A stretch of 64,000 nucleotides of DNA from Gudongella sp034006985. Its GTDB lineage: Bacteria > Bacillota > Clostridia > Tissierellales > Tissierellaceae. Under the pieces are notes generated by a model, which was given only the letters and a program-made list of their open reading frames with translations, was not told the DNA's origin and ran no database searches. A program made the position numbers and the translations under genes. Shown piece after piece: positions 1 to 8,610 of this stretch; the stretch's first letter is position 1; each line of letters begins with the position of its first letter. The stretch covers positions 90,205 through 154,204 of the forward strand of contig JAVERT010000004.1 in the NCBI GenBank assembly GCA_034006985.1, written 5' to 3'.

Positions 1-897
1 CAAAGCCATACGTACGTACATTCCATTTTTAACTTGTTGGAAATACCAAGCTCTTGGATCACTATCAACTTCCATACTTATTTCATTTACTCTAGGAAGA
101 GGATGAAGTATTGCCAAATCTTTTTTAGCATTTTCAAGCTTTTTTAAATCAAGTATATAACTATCTTTTAATCTAATATAATCTGCTTCATTAAAAAATC
201 TCTCTTTTTGTACCCGAGTCATATATAGAATATCCAACTCATGGATTACATCTTCAAGCCTTTCTACCTCTTTATACTCAATACCATCTTTGTTTAAAAT
301 TTCAGCTTTCATATATTCAGGGATTTGTAGCTCTCCTGGTGAAATTAAAACAAACTTAATATTTTTATATCTAGACATAGCTTTTATTAGAGAATGAACT
401 GTTCTTCCAAACTGTAAATCTCCACAACAACCTATCGTTAGATTGTCTAGACTTCCTTTTGCATCCAGTATTGTAAATAAATCTGTTAGTGTTTGTGTTG
501 GATGCTGGTGCCCTCCATCTCCTGCATTTATTAGAGGAACTGGACAATACTGTGCACCATATTTAGGCGCCCCTTCTTTATGATGTCTCATTACGATAAT
601 ATCTGTATATGCGGCTACTGTTCTTAGAGTATCAGGTAAACTTTCTCCCTTTTTTACAGAACTAGAGCCCGGCTCTGAAAACCCTATAATTTTTCCACCC
701 AATCTTAACATTGCGGCTTCAAAGCTAAATCTGGTTCTAGTGCTAGGCTCATAAAATAAAGTTCCAAGTAATTTTTCATCGCATACATGAGCAAAATCCC
801 TTGGTTTATCAATTATCATTTGTGTTAATTCAAAAATAGAGTTCATTTCTTCAAGACTAAAGTCTCGTGGATCAATTAAATGTCTGCCTTTTAGCAT
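1..897 (-). CDS. pyrB: Aspartate carbamoyltransferase catalytic subunit PyrB, 3' end cut by the window
   Basis: This gene makes N-carbamoyl-aspartate from carbamoyl phosphate and aspartate, the first committed step of UMP synthesis in the cytosol. I translated 299 codons without a stop. They begin MLKGRHLIDPRDF and contain the carbamoyl-phosphate loop FYEPSTRTRFSFE, the GDGGHQHPTQTLTD segment and HPLPRVNEIS, all diagnostic of the family. Only about ten C-terminal residues should be missing, since catalytic chains are usually near 305-310 residues. The ATG at 895-897 follows an AGGAGG-like site. It is separated from pyrE by about 200 nt that hold a PyrR-type leader and terminator, so expression should fall when UMP is plentiful. 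No regulatory chain PyrI can be seen because the window ends here. Confidence 0.97.
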   Translation of the reverse strand, partial: MLKGRHLIDPRDFSLEEMNSIFELTQMIIDKPRDFAHVCDEKLLGTLFYEPSTRTRFSFEAAMLRLGGKIIGFSEPGSSSVKKGESLPDTLRTVAAYTDIIVMRHHKEGAPKYGAQYCPVPLINAGDGGHQHPTQTLTDLFTILDAKGSLDNLTIGCCGDLQFGRTVHSLIKAMSRYKNIKFVLISPGELQIPEYMKAEILNKDGIEYKEVERLEDVIHELDILYMTRVQKERFFNEADYIRLKDSYILDLKKLENAKKDLAILHPLPRVNEISMEVDSDPRAWYFQQVKNGMYVRMAL

Positions 898-935
898 ATT
901 TTTTCCTCCTTTTATTTACCTTAAAGGATACGTTT

Positions 936-963
936 TAAAAAATGCCTTCCCGTAGGAAGGCAT
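936..963 (-). terminator. pyrB leader attenuator terminator
   Basis: On the minus strand a perfect 9-bp stem (ATGCCTTCC / GGAAGGCAT) with a 4-nt loop is followed by a run of six T. It sits between the PyrR loop and the pyrB start, which is the expected place for the regulated terminator of a PyrR leader. Confidence 0.85.
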
Positions 964-981
964 AATTATGCTATATCACGC

Positions 982-1012
982 TGGCCTTCTCAACCTCTCA
1001 GGATTGATTTAA
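982..1012 (-). promoter_or_regulatory. PyrR-binding loop (pyr attenuator anti-antiterminator)
   Basis: Read on the minus strand, this stretch contains AATCCTGAGAGGTTGAGAAGG-like sequence. It closely matches the known PyrR recognition loop (an ATCC-N-G-GAGAGGTT core), and a terminator hairpin lies 20-40 nt further along. In Bacillus and relatives, PyrR with UMP stabilises this loop, which lets the downstream terminator form. The element lies between pyrE and pyrB, so it should control pyrB and whatever follows it. I saw no second copy upstream of pyrF or of the V4R gene. pyrR itself is not in the window. Confidence 0.85.
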
Positions 1013-1097
1013 AGGTATATTTGCATCTTTAAATAAAAATATCACATTTGATTTCTATTGTCAATAAATAAGCTTTTTGATTAATTCTTTATTATTA

Positions 1098-1676
1098 CTA
1101 TTTCTTTCTACTGCCAGGCTTTACTAAAGGTATGCTTTTTTCTTTGCAAATTGGGCAATTTTCTGCTTCATAAGAGATTATTTCTGCAGTATATACTGCT
1201 TTCATCTTGCATCCAAAATCAATTTTACCATTTGTTCTATCAACTAAAATTGCAACTCCTGCTAACTCTCCACCCTGTTCTTTCACTATATCAATAACTT
1301 CTCTAACTGATCCACCAGTTGTAATTACATCCTCTGCTACTAAAACTCTAGCCCCTTCAGTAATTTCGTACCCTCTTCTTAAAGTCATCTTTCCATCTTC
1401 TCTTTCTGCAAAAAGATTTTTTACTCCTAGCTGTCTAGCAATCTCATATGCAAAGATAATTCCCCCCATAGCAGGTCCAATTACTATATCTATTTTATCA
1501 TCTTTAAATGCATCTGCTAAATATGCAGACAATTCCACAGTGTATTTTGGGTATTCTAATATTCTTGCACATTGCATATAGGTACTACCATGTCTACCTG
1601 ATGTATATAGAAAATGACCTTCCTGTAGAACATTTATTTCCTTGAAAATTTCTTCTGCTCTTTCTTGCATAGACAT
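1098..1676 (-). CDS. pyrE: Orotate phosphoribosyltransferase PyrE
   Basis: The enzyme joins orotate to PRPP to give OMP, the fifth step of UMP synthesis. The 192-residue protein has the type I phosphoribosyltransferase PRPP loop at about residues 111-123 (VLVAEDVITTGGS), a substrate-binding segment FLYTSGRHGSTY at 22-33 and the flexible-loop region EREDGKMTLRRG. A Cys pair (CPIC) near the C-terminus is an extra often seen in the clostridial subgroup. Its role is unknown to me. The ATG at 1676 follows a purine-rich site (GGGGGTAA). A second ATG two codons on is possible. It sits 14 nt after pyrD in the same transcription unit. Confidence 0.97.
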   Translation of the reverse strand: MSMQERAEEIFKEINVLQEGHFLYTSGRHGSTYMQCARILEYPKYTVELSAYLADAFKDDKIDIVIGPAMGGIIFAYEIARQLGVKNLFAEREDGKMTLRRGYEITEGARVLVAEDVITTGGSVREVIDIVKEQGGELAGVAILVDRTNGKIDFGCKMKAVYTAEIISYEAENCPICKEKSIPLVKPGSRKK

Positions 1677-1690
1677 TTTATAATTACCCC

Positions 1691-2605
1691 CTAAATAATT
1701 CCTCGTATATCCATTATATCTTTAATATTATACTTTTCACAATAGTCTAAGATTCCTTCTAATACATCAATTGTTGCTCTAGGATTAATAAAATTCGCTG
1801 TCCCAATTGCAACGCCCGTAGCTCCAGCCATAATAAACTCTATAGCATCATCTGAATTCATAATGCCTCCCATCCCAATTATGGGAATAGAAATAGCTTT
1901 ATAACTTTGATAAACCATTCGCAATGCTACGGGCTTAATACATGGTCCAGATAAGCCTCCAGTTATATTCGCTAAAATAGGTTTCCTACGATGAATATCT
2001 ATAGCCATTCCCAAAAGAGTATTTATCATTGATATAGCGTCAGCACCTTCAGATTCTGCTGCTTTTGCAATCTCAACTATATCTGATACATTTGGACTAA
2101 GTTTAACTATAAGAGGCTGTTTCACATGCTTTTTTACTTCTCTAGTAACCTCTGCAACATTTAAAGGGTTAGTTCCAAAAGATACTCCTCCTTCTTTTAA
2201 GTTAGGACAAGATATATTTAATTCTACCAAATCAATATCTGCATCTTGAAGTTTTTCTGCAACTTCGCAGTATTCTTTAATTGTCTTACCTATTATATTT
2301 ACCACTATCTTAGTATCAAATCTTCTTAAAAAAGGTATGTCTTCTTTTATAAAATGTTCTACTCCTAAGTTTTGCAATCCAATACTATTTAACATTCCAC
2401 CATAAGTTTCTGCAATTCTAGGGGCAGAATTTCCTAGCCACGGATTTGTAGCTATTCCCCTAACTACTACTGCACCAAGCCGATTTAAATCAATAAACTC
2501 AGAGTATTCTCTACCAGCAGCGAAAGTTCCTGAGGCAGTCATAACAGGATTCTTTAATTCAACGCTGCCGATATTAATCCTTAAATTAATATCTTGTCTA
2601 TTCAT
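1691..2605 (-). CDS. pyrD: Dihydroorotate dehydrogenase (NAD+) catalytic subunit, class 1B
   Basis: This FMN enzyme oxidises dihydroorotate to orotate and works as a heterotetramer with PyrK, which passes electrons to NAD+. The 304-residue protein has the catalytic-base cysteine in NISCPN (Cys133), which marks class 1 enzymes, plus the FMN-phosphate segments IPIIGMGGI and GATGVAIGTA near the C-terminus. Its start overlaps the end of pyrK by 8 nt. Such overlap implies translational coupling and fits equal amounts of two partner subunits. Confidence 0.97.
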   Translation of the reverse strand: MNRQDINLRINIGSVELKNPVMTASGTFAAGREYSEFIDLNRLGAVVVRGIATNPWLGNSAPRIAETYGGMLNSIGLQNLGVEHFIKEDIPFLRRFDTKIVVNIIGKTIKEYCEVAEKLQDADIDLVELNISCPNLKEGGVSFGTNPLNVAEVTREVKKHVKQPLIVKLSPNVSDIVEIAKAAESEGADAISMINTLLGMAIDIHRRKPILANITGGLSGPCIKPVALRMVYQSYKAISIPIIGMGGIMNSDDAIEFIMAGATGVAIGTANFINPRATIDVLEGILDYCEKYNIKDIMDIRGII

Positions 2606-3389
2606 CCCATAAAACCTCCTCGCTTAGGAATACTGGCCCATCTTTGCAAACCTTTTTATATTCCCAACCGTTTTCATTTTCATCATTTTTAATTTTAACA
2701 ACACACCCAACACAAGTACCTATACCACATCCCATTCGTTCTTCCAAAGATACTTGAGCAATTGTATTACTAGTCCTAGCAAAATTAGCTACAGTCCGTA
2801 GCATAGCCTTAGGTCCACAACTATATATCATCTGCCCCTTAGCATTTTGTAATTCTAATAAATCAACTACTGTTCCTTTAATTCCAAAACTTCCATCATC
2901 AGTAGCTATGTAAACTTCATCAGCATATTTTTTAAATTCTTCAATAAGAAAATTACCTGTCCGAAAACCTAAATATACTTTTTTATTACCTACTATATTT
3001 TTTACAAGTTCTAATAGTGGAGGAATTCCAACACCACCGCCTACTATAATATGCTCATTCAAGCTATTATCAATATTATAACCGTTACCTAAAGGACCTA
3101 ATAACTGGATATTTTCCCCTGCTTTCATGTTAGAAAACTCTTCAGTTCCTTTACCTACTACCGCGTAAACAAACGTCAATTTACCTGTATTTTTATCTAT
3201 TTCGCAAATACTAATTGGTCTTGGTAACAGTCTTGAACCATCATTACAATAAAGATTTACAAATTGACCAGGCATAGCACATCTGGCAATTGAAGTAGCA
3301 TAAACTACCATCTTGTATATTCCAGTACAAATTTCTGTATTCTCTAAAATTATGGATGTTAGTTTGTTTTTATAGATATCTTCAGACAT
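2598..3389 (-). CDS. pyrK: Dihydroorotate dehydrogenase electron-transfer subunit PyrK
   Basis: PyrK is the FAD and [2Fe-2S] subunit that links PyrD to NAD+. In its 263 residues I see the flavin-binding motif RPISIC (about 57-62), the nucleotide-binding segment VGGGVGIPPLL (about 116-126), and the C-terminal cluster ligands Cys221, Cys226, Cys229 and Cys248 in the spacing C-x4-C-x2-C-x18-C. All four ligands are present, so the protein should be functional. It lies between pyrF (28-nt gap) and pyrD (8-nt overlap). Confidence 0.96.
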   Translation of the reverse strand: MSEDIYKNKLTSIILENTEICTGIYKMVVYATSIARCAMPGQFVNLYCNDGSRLLPRPISICEIDKNTGKLTFVYAVVGKGTEEFSNMKAGENIQLLGPLGNGYNIDNSLNEHIIVGGGVGIPPLLELVKNIVGNKKVYLGFRTGNFLIEEFKKYADEVYIATDDGSFGIKGTVVDLLELQNAKGQMIYSCGPKAMLRTVANFARTSNTIAQVSLEERMGCGIGTCVGCVVKIKNDENENGWEYKKVCKDGPVFLSEEVLWDE

Positions 3390-3417
3390 TTAATCAACTC
3401 CTAGTCTATAGCTATTA

Positions 3418-4344
3418 TTAATCTATTGCATTTTGAATATCTGCTTTCATATCCAGCGCAGCCTGCCTAGCAGCAAATGCAAAATCTTTTTCACTAAAAT
3501 TACTACTATATTTCTTGTTTTTATAAGCAGCTATAATACCTCTAGATGAATTGACTATTGCTCCTAATCCATTTTTATCAAAACATCCTTTTAAATCTTG
3601 TGCACTACCGCCTTGTGCTCCATATCCAGGTACTAAAAAAAATGTATGAGGCATTAACTCCCTAAGTTTTACACCCTGTGCTGGATGAGTTGCACCTACT
3701 ACAGCAGCTATAGAACTATAACCTCTTTCTCCTATTAAGTCCTCTCCCCATTTGGATACTAGCTTTCCAACTATTTCATATATTTTTTCTCCACCAATAT
3801 CTAAATCTTGAATTTGACCACTATTTGGATTTGAAGTCTTTACTAATATAAATAACCCTCTATTATATTTTTTACAATCAACTATATACGGTTCTATAGA
3901 ATCATAACCCATATATGGATTTAAGGTTATAAAATCTTGATTAAAAATAGTATATTCTTTATCCTCAATAAAAACTCTTCCTATATGGCCATGAGAATAA
4001 GACTCTGCAGTAGAAGTTATATCACTTCTCTTAATATCACCTATAACTATTAAATCTTTACTTTTTGCATATTTTATTGTATCAATATAAGCTTGTATTC
4101 CTTCAACACCGTATTGTTCGTACATTGCAATTTGAGGTTTTACTGCTGGTACAATATCCGATACAACATCTATTATACCTTTGTTAAACTCATAAAAAGC
4201 TTTTGCAACCGCCTTTGGAGTTTTCCCATATAAGTCAAATACTTCTTCTTTTAAATGTTCTGGAATATACTCTAACCTTGGATCTAAACCTATAACTGTT
4301 GGATTTTCTGTTTTTTTAATTTTTTCAATTAATAAATCTATCAT
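3418..4344 (-). CDS. pyrF: Orotidine 5'-phosphate decarboxylase PyrF (long subfamily)
   Basis: The enzyme decarboxylates OMP to UMP, the last step of the pathway. The 308-residue protein has the catalytic IGDIKRSDITST segment (Lys and Asp of the D-x-K-x-x-D motif) at about residues 101-112, the GLDPRLEYIP start of the barrel and the phosphate-binding VPGYGAQGG loop. The length fits the longer PyrF subfamily 2 and not the roughly 230-residue E. coli type. An AAAGGAAG site precedes the ATG. The gene starts only 33 nt after the diguanylate cyclase stop with no terminator between, so both may be on one transcript. Confidence 0.95.
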   Translation of the reverse strand: MIDLLIEKIKKTENPTVIGLDPRLEYIPEHLKEEVFDLYGKTPKAVAKAFYEFNKGIIDVVSDIVPAVKPQIAMYEQYGVEGIQAYIDTIKYAKSKDLIVIGDIKRSDITSTAESYSHGHIGRVFIEDKEYTIFNQDFITLNPYMGYDSIEPYIVDCKKYNRGLFILVKTSNPNSGQIQDLDIGGEKIYEIVGKLVSKWGEDLIGERGYSSIAAVVGATHPAQGVKLRELMPHTFFLVPGYGAQGGSAQDLKGCFDKNGLGAIVNSSRGIIAAYKNKKYSSNFSEKDFAFAARQAALDMKADIQNAID

Positions 4345-4377
4345 AAAGCACTTCCTTTCTACATATCATATTTTCAT

Positions 4378-5997
4378 TCAATAGCTGACAACTTTATTTC
4401 TACCCAAATCTTTGGCTCTATATAATGCAGCATCAGCTTTAGCCACAATTTCTTCAGCTGTTATACCCTTTTTTATTTCAGCAATTCCAAAGCTTGCAGT
4501 CACTTCACCAACATCTTGGAAGTTATAATTAGCGATTTTTTCCCTTAACTTATTTGAACAAACTATCGCTCCATTTTTATCTGTAGATGGTAGTATTATC
4601 ATAAATTCTTCCCCACCCCAGCGTCCTAATACATCAAGTTCTCGTATATTATTTTTTAGAATACTAGCCAATTCTACTAATACAGAATCACCTATTGGAT
4701 GTCCATATTTATCGTTAATTCTTTTAAAATAATCTATGTCTAAAATAATTAATGAGCTTATTGAGTGACTTCTTTCAATTCGTTTAACTTCATTTTTAAG
4801 AGCATCGTCAAGCCTTAATCGATTGTTTAACTGAGTAAGTTTATCAGTTATAGATAGCCTTCTTATTTTTTCTTCCATCTGCTTTCTATCAGAAATATCT
4901 CTTGAAACACCTACCATTCCTATAAATCTTTTATCTTTATCATATATTCCAGATATAGTAGTATCCATCCAAATAGTAGTACCGTCTTTACAAGGTTGTT
5001 CTAAGTCTGCCCGGAATGTTTTAAATGGCAAGTTATTCTGCACGGAATTTACTGCCTCTATCAAACCATGGTCCATATATTTAACTGACTCTGGGCACAA
5101 TAATTCCTCTTTAGATTGTTTCATCACTTCTGCTACAGTAAATCCTCTAACTTTCTGTACAGATGGACTGATATAAGTAAATCTACCATCTATATCCATT
5201 GTCCAAATAACATCACTTATATTATCTGCTAATAACCTATGTCTTTCTTCGCTATCTCGCAATCTATTTTCCATTTCTATCCTCTGAGTTATATCTTTTA
5301 TAACACTAAGCACATATTTCTTGTTTTCGATTAGAATAACTTGAGATGAAAAAAGTCCAAGAATTGATTTATTGTCTTTAGTTATTAAATCTATAACTTT
5401 ATTATTGCAAAAATTATTATCTTCAAGTGTTTTTTGTAAATCATTTAGTTGATCTAAGTCTTGTATAAAGTTAATGCTTAAAACATTCTGCCCAATTAAC
5501 TCATTTTTTTCATAACCACTTAAATTGCAACATGCAGTGTTTACGTCAAAAATGTTACCTTCATCTAAAGATATTATTATGGTAGCATCAGGTATTGTCT
5601 CAAATACCATTTCAAAAAGTTCTTTTGTCTTATGTACTTCTTGGAGTGAGTATTCCAATTTTTTAGTCATGCTATTAAATGCATCAGAAAATTCTCCTAA
5701 GAAATCAACATGTTGAGAAAAGTCACCTAAAGCAATCGCTTTTGTCTGCCAAGTTAAGTTCTTAAGAGATGCTTGAAGATTTTTAATAATACCAATAGTA
5801 TATCCTTGCCCATCAATTCTACTAGAAAGATCTCCAAATCCAATTGAATAAATAGAATCTCTTATTATTCTAAGTGTTTCATCAATAATACACAAATCTT
5901 CAGAATCTAGTAACTCAGCCGGCATACTATTGGTAATTTTTGTATCAAATAACAATGAAATTATATAGTTTAAAATTTTCTTTTCTCTATTGTTCAT
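4378..5997 (-). CDS. Soluble PAS-PAS-GGDEF diguanylate cyclase
   Basis: This protein is predicted to make cyclic di-GMP from two GTP. The order in its 539 residues is an N-terminal helical, HAMP-like part (about 45-120), PAS 1 (about 125-240), PAS 2 (about 246-372, ending in the PAC-like VGVSRDISDRKQ), then GGDEF (about 375-539). The active-site motif is GGEEF at 461-465. The inhibitory-site RxxD (R452-x-x-D455) lies five residues before it, so both catalysis and product inhibition should be intact. There is no membrane segment and no EAL domain. It follows a V4R sensor gene by 9 nt and precedes pyrF by 33 nt. The signal is unknown. Confidence 0.93.
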   Translation of the reverse strand: MNNREKKILNYIISLLFDTKITNSMPAELLDSEDLCIIDETLRIIRDSIYSIGFGDLSSRIDGQGYTIGIIKNLQASLKNLTWQTKAIALGDFSQHVDFLGEFSDAFNSMTKKLEYSLQEVHKTKELFEMVFETIPDATIIISLDEGNIFDVNTACCNLSGYEKNELIGQNVLSINFIQDLDQLNDLQKTLEDNNFCNNKVIDLITKDNKSILGLFSSQVILIENKKYVLSVIKDITQRIEMENRLRDSEERHRLLADNISDVIWTMDIDGRFTYISPSVQKVRGFTVAEVMKQSKEELLCPESVKYMDHGLIEAVNSVQNNLPFKTFRADLEQPCKDGTTIWMDTTISGIYDKDKRFIGMVGVSRDISDRKQMEEKIRRLSITDKLTQLNNRLRLDDALKNEVKRIERSHSISSLIILDIDYFKRINDKYGHPIGDSVLVELASILKNNIRELDVLGRWGGEEFMIILPSTDKNGAIVCSNKLREKIANYNFQDVGEVTASFGIAEIKKGITAEEIVAKADAALYRAKDLGRNKVVSY

Positions 5998-6006
5998 CTT
6001 AACTCC

Positions 6007-6540
6007 TTAATCATTCATATTACTGATAGCATTGGCATTAAATCTACAGGTTCTATCACCTATGCACCAACAATCAACTTCTTTCACATTAAATTTTAAC
6101 CCAGTAAAGTTTTCAAGTAATGCACATATAAAGCCTTCATCATATATACAAATTACATCATCCGCCTCTGGTAATCCTGAGCAATCTAAATCTTCTGAAA
6201 TTGTTAAAACTAATTCACCCTTATCCATGTCAACCTGTTCAACTCTTAAAATGCCCATACCTAATTCTTTCAAAACTTTTTGTAATTGATTTATAAAATC
6301 ATTAATTTCAGTTGTGGGTTTAATTAAATGTTTATAAAATTCTGAACCTGCAAGTTTCCCTGCTTCATAAAAAATCTGATCTGTTTTTTCAGATCCTACA
6401 TGCTTTTCAATAATATCTCTAAAAGTAAACTGAAGTAATCTATATACTTCAACTCGAGTTGTATTTCCTAAATTAGGTCTACCTAACTCGATATCCCCTA
6501 ATAAATCCCACGAAAATATATATTTTCTTTTGTTTTCCAT
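6007..6540 (-). CDS. V4R-domain small-molecule sensor protein
   Basis: The 177-residue protein carries a V4R (4-vinyl reductase) domain, the fold found in XylR/DmpR-type sensory modules and BchJ. The supporting features are an N-terminal LGRPNLGNTTRVEVYRLLQF segment, a central helical part and the typical C-terminal metal-binding end DCWCIGDRTCRF with three cysteines. There is no catalytic output domain. It sits 9 nt upstream of a PAS-PAS-GGDEF cyclase and behind a strong TAGGAGGAGA site, so I infer that it senses a ligand and acts on that cyclase as a separate chain. The ligand cannot be read from the sequence. Confidence 0.8.
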   Translation of the reverse strand: MENKRKYIFSWDLLGDIELGRPNLGNTTRVEVYRLLQFTFRDIIEKHVGSEKTDQIFYEAGKLAGSEFYKHLIKPTTEINDFINQLQKVLKELGMGILRVEQVDMDKGELVLTISEDLDCSGLPEADDVICIYDEGFICALLENFTGLKFNVKEVDCWCIGDRTCRFNANAISNMND

Positions 6541-6739
6541 AATAAAAATCTCCTCCTATTGAATATAATCAAAATTGTTTGATTCTAAAATAAAGTTTTG
6601 TAACATAACCTTGAGCAGGAAAAGATCTATTTACTCTACTCTTTTAAACCATCACATTTAATTATAGCGAAAATATTTATTATTTACTATGATTATTTAG
6701 ATATAAATTAAATTGTAATGCTTGATTTTAAATTATTAT

Positions 6740-7567
6740 TTATTCTTTCTCTTGATTTAATATATCATATATTTCTTTAGCTATTATCTGATATCCATTT
6801 TTACTCGGATGGAACCTATCTGCTGAAAGATAAGAATCTAAATGATATTCAAATTTTTCATATAGTGGGATATAGACAATTCTAGAATACGAATTTACAA
6901 TAAGTCTTGTTTCATAATTCCATTGAAGAAGTAACCTAGTATTTTGTGGTTCTTCTTGACGATATGGGTCGTATAAACCTACAATTGCTAACTGAACATT
7001 TTGATTTATTTCTCTAATTTTATCAATCGTGTATCTTAAATTTTCTTTGTAAGCTTTTAATTTATCGGTATATTCAATCTCAAAAGTTAGATCCCCGTTA
7101 TCCTCCAAACGATTTAAATCGTTTCCCCCAATTGAAATAATAATTAGATCTGATCCTAATATATTATCCAGATTCTCTTGTTTTCCTATTTGTGTTACTA
7201 GATCTATACTTTCATATCCTGGTACCGATATATTTATAAGCTCAATACCTCTTAAATCATCTGGATCTATTAAATTCTTGTATCTATTCCCTATCCCCAT
7301 ATTTGGCTCATCACCAATTCCAAAACCAATAGAATCTCCCATTATTACTATTTTACTAATATCTATCTTATTTAAACTTTTTTCATCAGACTCTTCTGAA
7401 TTTTGATTATTTATATCATCTTCTTTATTCACATTCAATATAGTTTCTTCTAAATTTACATCACTTGATTTGCTTATATTAATGGAAATTATAAAACCCA
7501 CAATAAAAACAAATGCAAGAGATATTGTAAAAATTAAGAATACAGGCCATCCCATTTTTTTAATCAT
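6740..7567 (-). CDS. Membrane-anchored SGNH/GDSL hydrolase
   Basis: The 275-residue protein has one N-terminal membrane helix (about residues 8-30), an acidic Asn/Glu/Ser linker (about 35-68) and an SGNH hydrolase domain outside the membrane. Catalytic elements are in order: the GDS block with nucleophile Ser79, the GGND block with Asn149, and D-x-x-H near the end (Asp250, His253). Families of this type are esterases or carbohydrate O-deacetylases at the cell surface. The substrate is not known. It starts 28 nt after an ABC-2 permease gene, and all three genes look co-transcribed, so a role with the exported substrate is possible. Confidence 0.85.
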   Translation of the reverse strand: MIKKMGWPVFLIFTISLAFVFIVGFIISINISKSSDVNLEETILNVNKEDDINNQNSEESDEKSLNKIDISKIVIMGDSIGFGIGDEPNMGIGNRYKNLIDPDDLRGIELINISVPGYESIDLVTQIGKQENLDNILGSDLIIISIGGNDLNRLEDNGDLTFEIEYTDKLKAYKENLRYTIDKIREINQNVQLAIVGLYDPYRQEEPQNTRLLLQWNYETRLIVNSYSRIVYIPLYEKFEYHLDSYLSADRFHPSKNGYQIIAKEIYDILNQEKE

Positions 7568-7595
7568 ATCTATCTCCTTATCATAAACTTAACCT

Positions 7596-8597
7596 TTATA
7601 CTAAAACATCTTTACGATTAAAAACCCAGAAACTTATTATTAAAGATGCTACTGCCCACAAAGAGAGGATTATAATAGAAAATCCAATACTCATACCCTC
7701 AATAGGTTGATAAGATCCTGTCAAATATCGTGTAAGATCTAAATTTGTAACGAAAAAGTACTTTACAATAGTCCAATCTGATAAGAAAAACTGAAGAAAT
7801 TGTCCGCCAATTAATGCTGCCATTAGTATTCCTATTGCAGATGCACTATTATTAACTAGAATGGAAATCAAGAAAGTTATTGAGGCTATAACTATAGAAA
7901 CAAACCATGCTAAGGAATATATCAGAATTATATATTGTAATCTAGTTATTAATACAACGGTATCTGAATTTAGTTCACCTTTAATCAATTTAAAACCCGT
8001 TATTACTGGTTCCGCAAATCCCCATAATCCAAAAAATGCATAGGATATAAGAATCGACAAAACACCTATAAGAAAAACAACTATAGTTGTCATCATTATA
8101 AGTGCAATATACTTACTTAATAAGATTTTCCATCTGGGTATTGCTCTAGTAAGCAAAATCTTAATTGTTTTACTTGAAAATTCACTTGAAACCAAATCTG
8201 CAGCCAAAATAACAATTAACAAAGGTATAAACAATACAATTCCTTGTTCTATAAAACCTACACTAAACTTAGCTGCAGTAGGCGTTATAGGATTTATATC
8301 ATTTTCTATAAAATAGGTTAATTGCTTAATTTCTCTTTCTATTGAAGAGATCCCCTCTTTAGGAATATATGGACTATTGAGTTTTCTATCTAAATCTTTA
8401 AGCCTCTGACTAGCCAAACTTTTCCAATCGTACTCTTCACCATTAGATATAGTCTGGAACCTTTCAATATTTTTATCATATGCATATTTTTGCCCATAGG
8501 ATAATAAGCTTATAAATATTAATAGTAAAACTATAATTAAAGCCATTTTTTTCTTTAGCAATAGTTTATTTATTTCATTTTGAATTAATAGAATCAT
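7596..8597 (-). CDS. ABC-2 type transporter permease
   Basis: This is the membrane half of an exporter whose ATPase is encoded just upstream. It has a first membrane helix after a basic N-terminus (NEINKLLLKKK), a long outside loop of about 100 residues rich in Lys/Glu, then five or so further helices, matching the ABC-2 / NatB-like layout. I chose the ATG at 8597, which gives a typical MILLIQNEINK start, has a GTGTGAG purine stretch before it and lies 13 nt after the ATPase stop. The alternative ATG at 8630 overlaps the ATPase gene and has no ribosome binding site. Its cargo is unknown. Confidence 0.85.
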   Translation of the reverse strand: MILLIQNEINKLLLKKKMALIIVLLLIFISLLSYGQKYAYDKNIERFQTISNGEEYDWKSLASQRLKDLDRKLNSPYIPKEGISSIEREIKQLTYFIENDINPITPTAAKFSVGFIEQGIVLFIPLLIVILAADLVSSEFSSKTIKILLTRAIPRWKILLSKYIALIMMTTIVVFLIGVLSILISYAFFGLWGFAEPVITGFKLIKGELNSDTVVLITRLQYIILIYSLAWFVSIVIASITFLISILVNNSASAIGILMAALIGGQFLQFFLSDWTIVKYFFVTNLDLTRYLTGSYQPIEGMSIGFSIIILSLWAVASLIISFWVFNRKDVLV

Positions 8598-8610
8598 AGT
8601 CTCACACTTT

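Noticed and set aside
1207..1581. 124-codon plus-strand frame opposite pyrE
   Set aside because: It is antisense to a conserved gene and has no ribosome binding site or family match.
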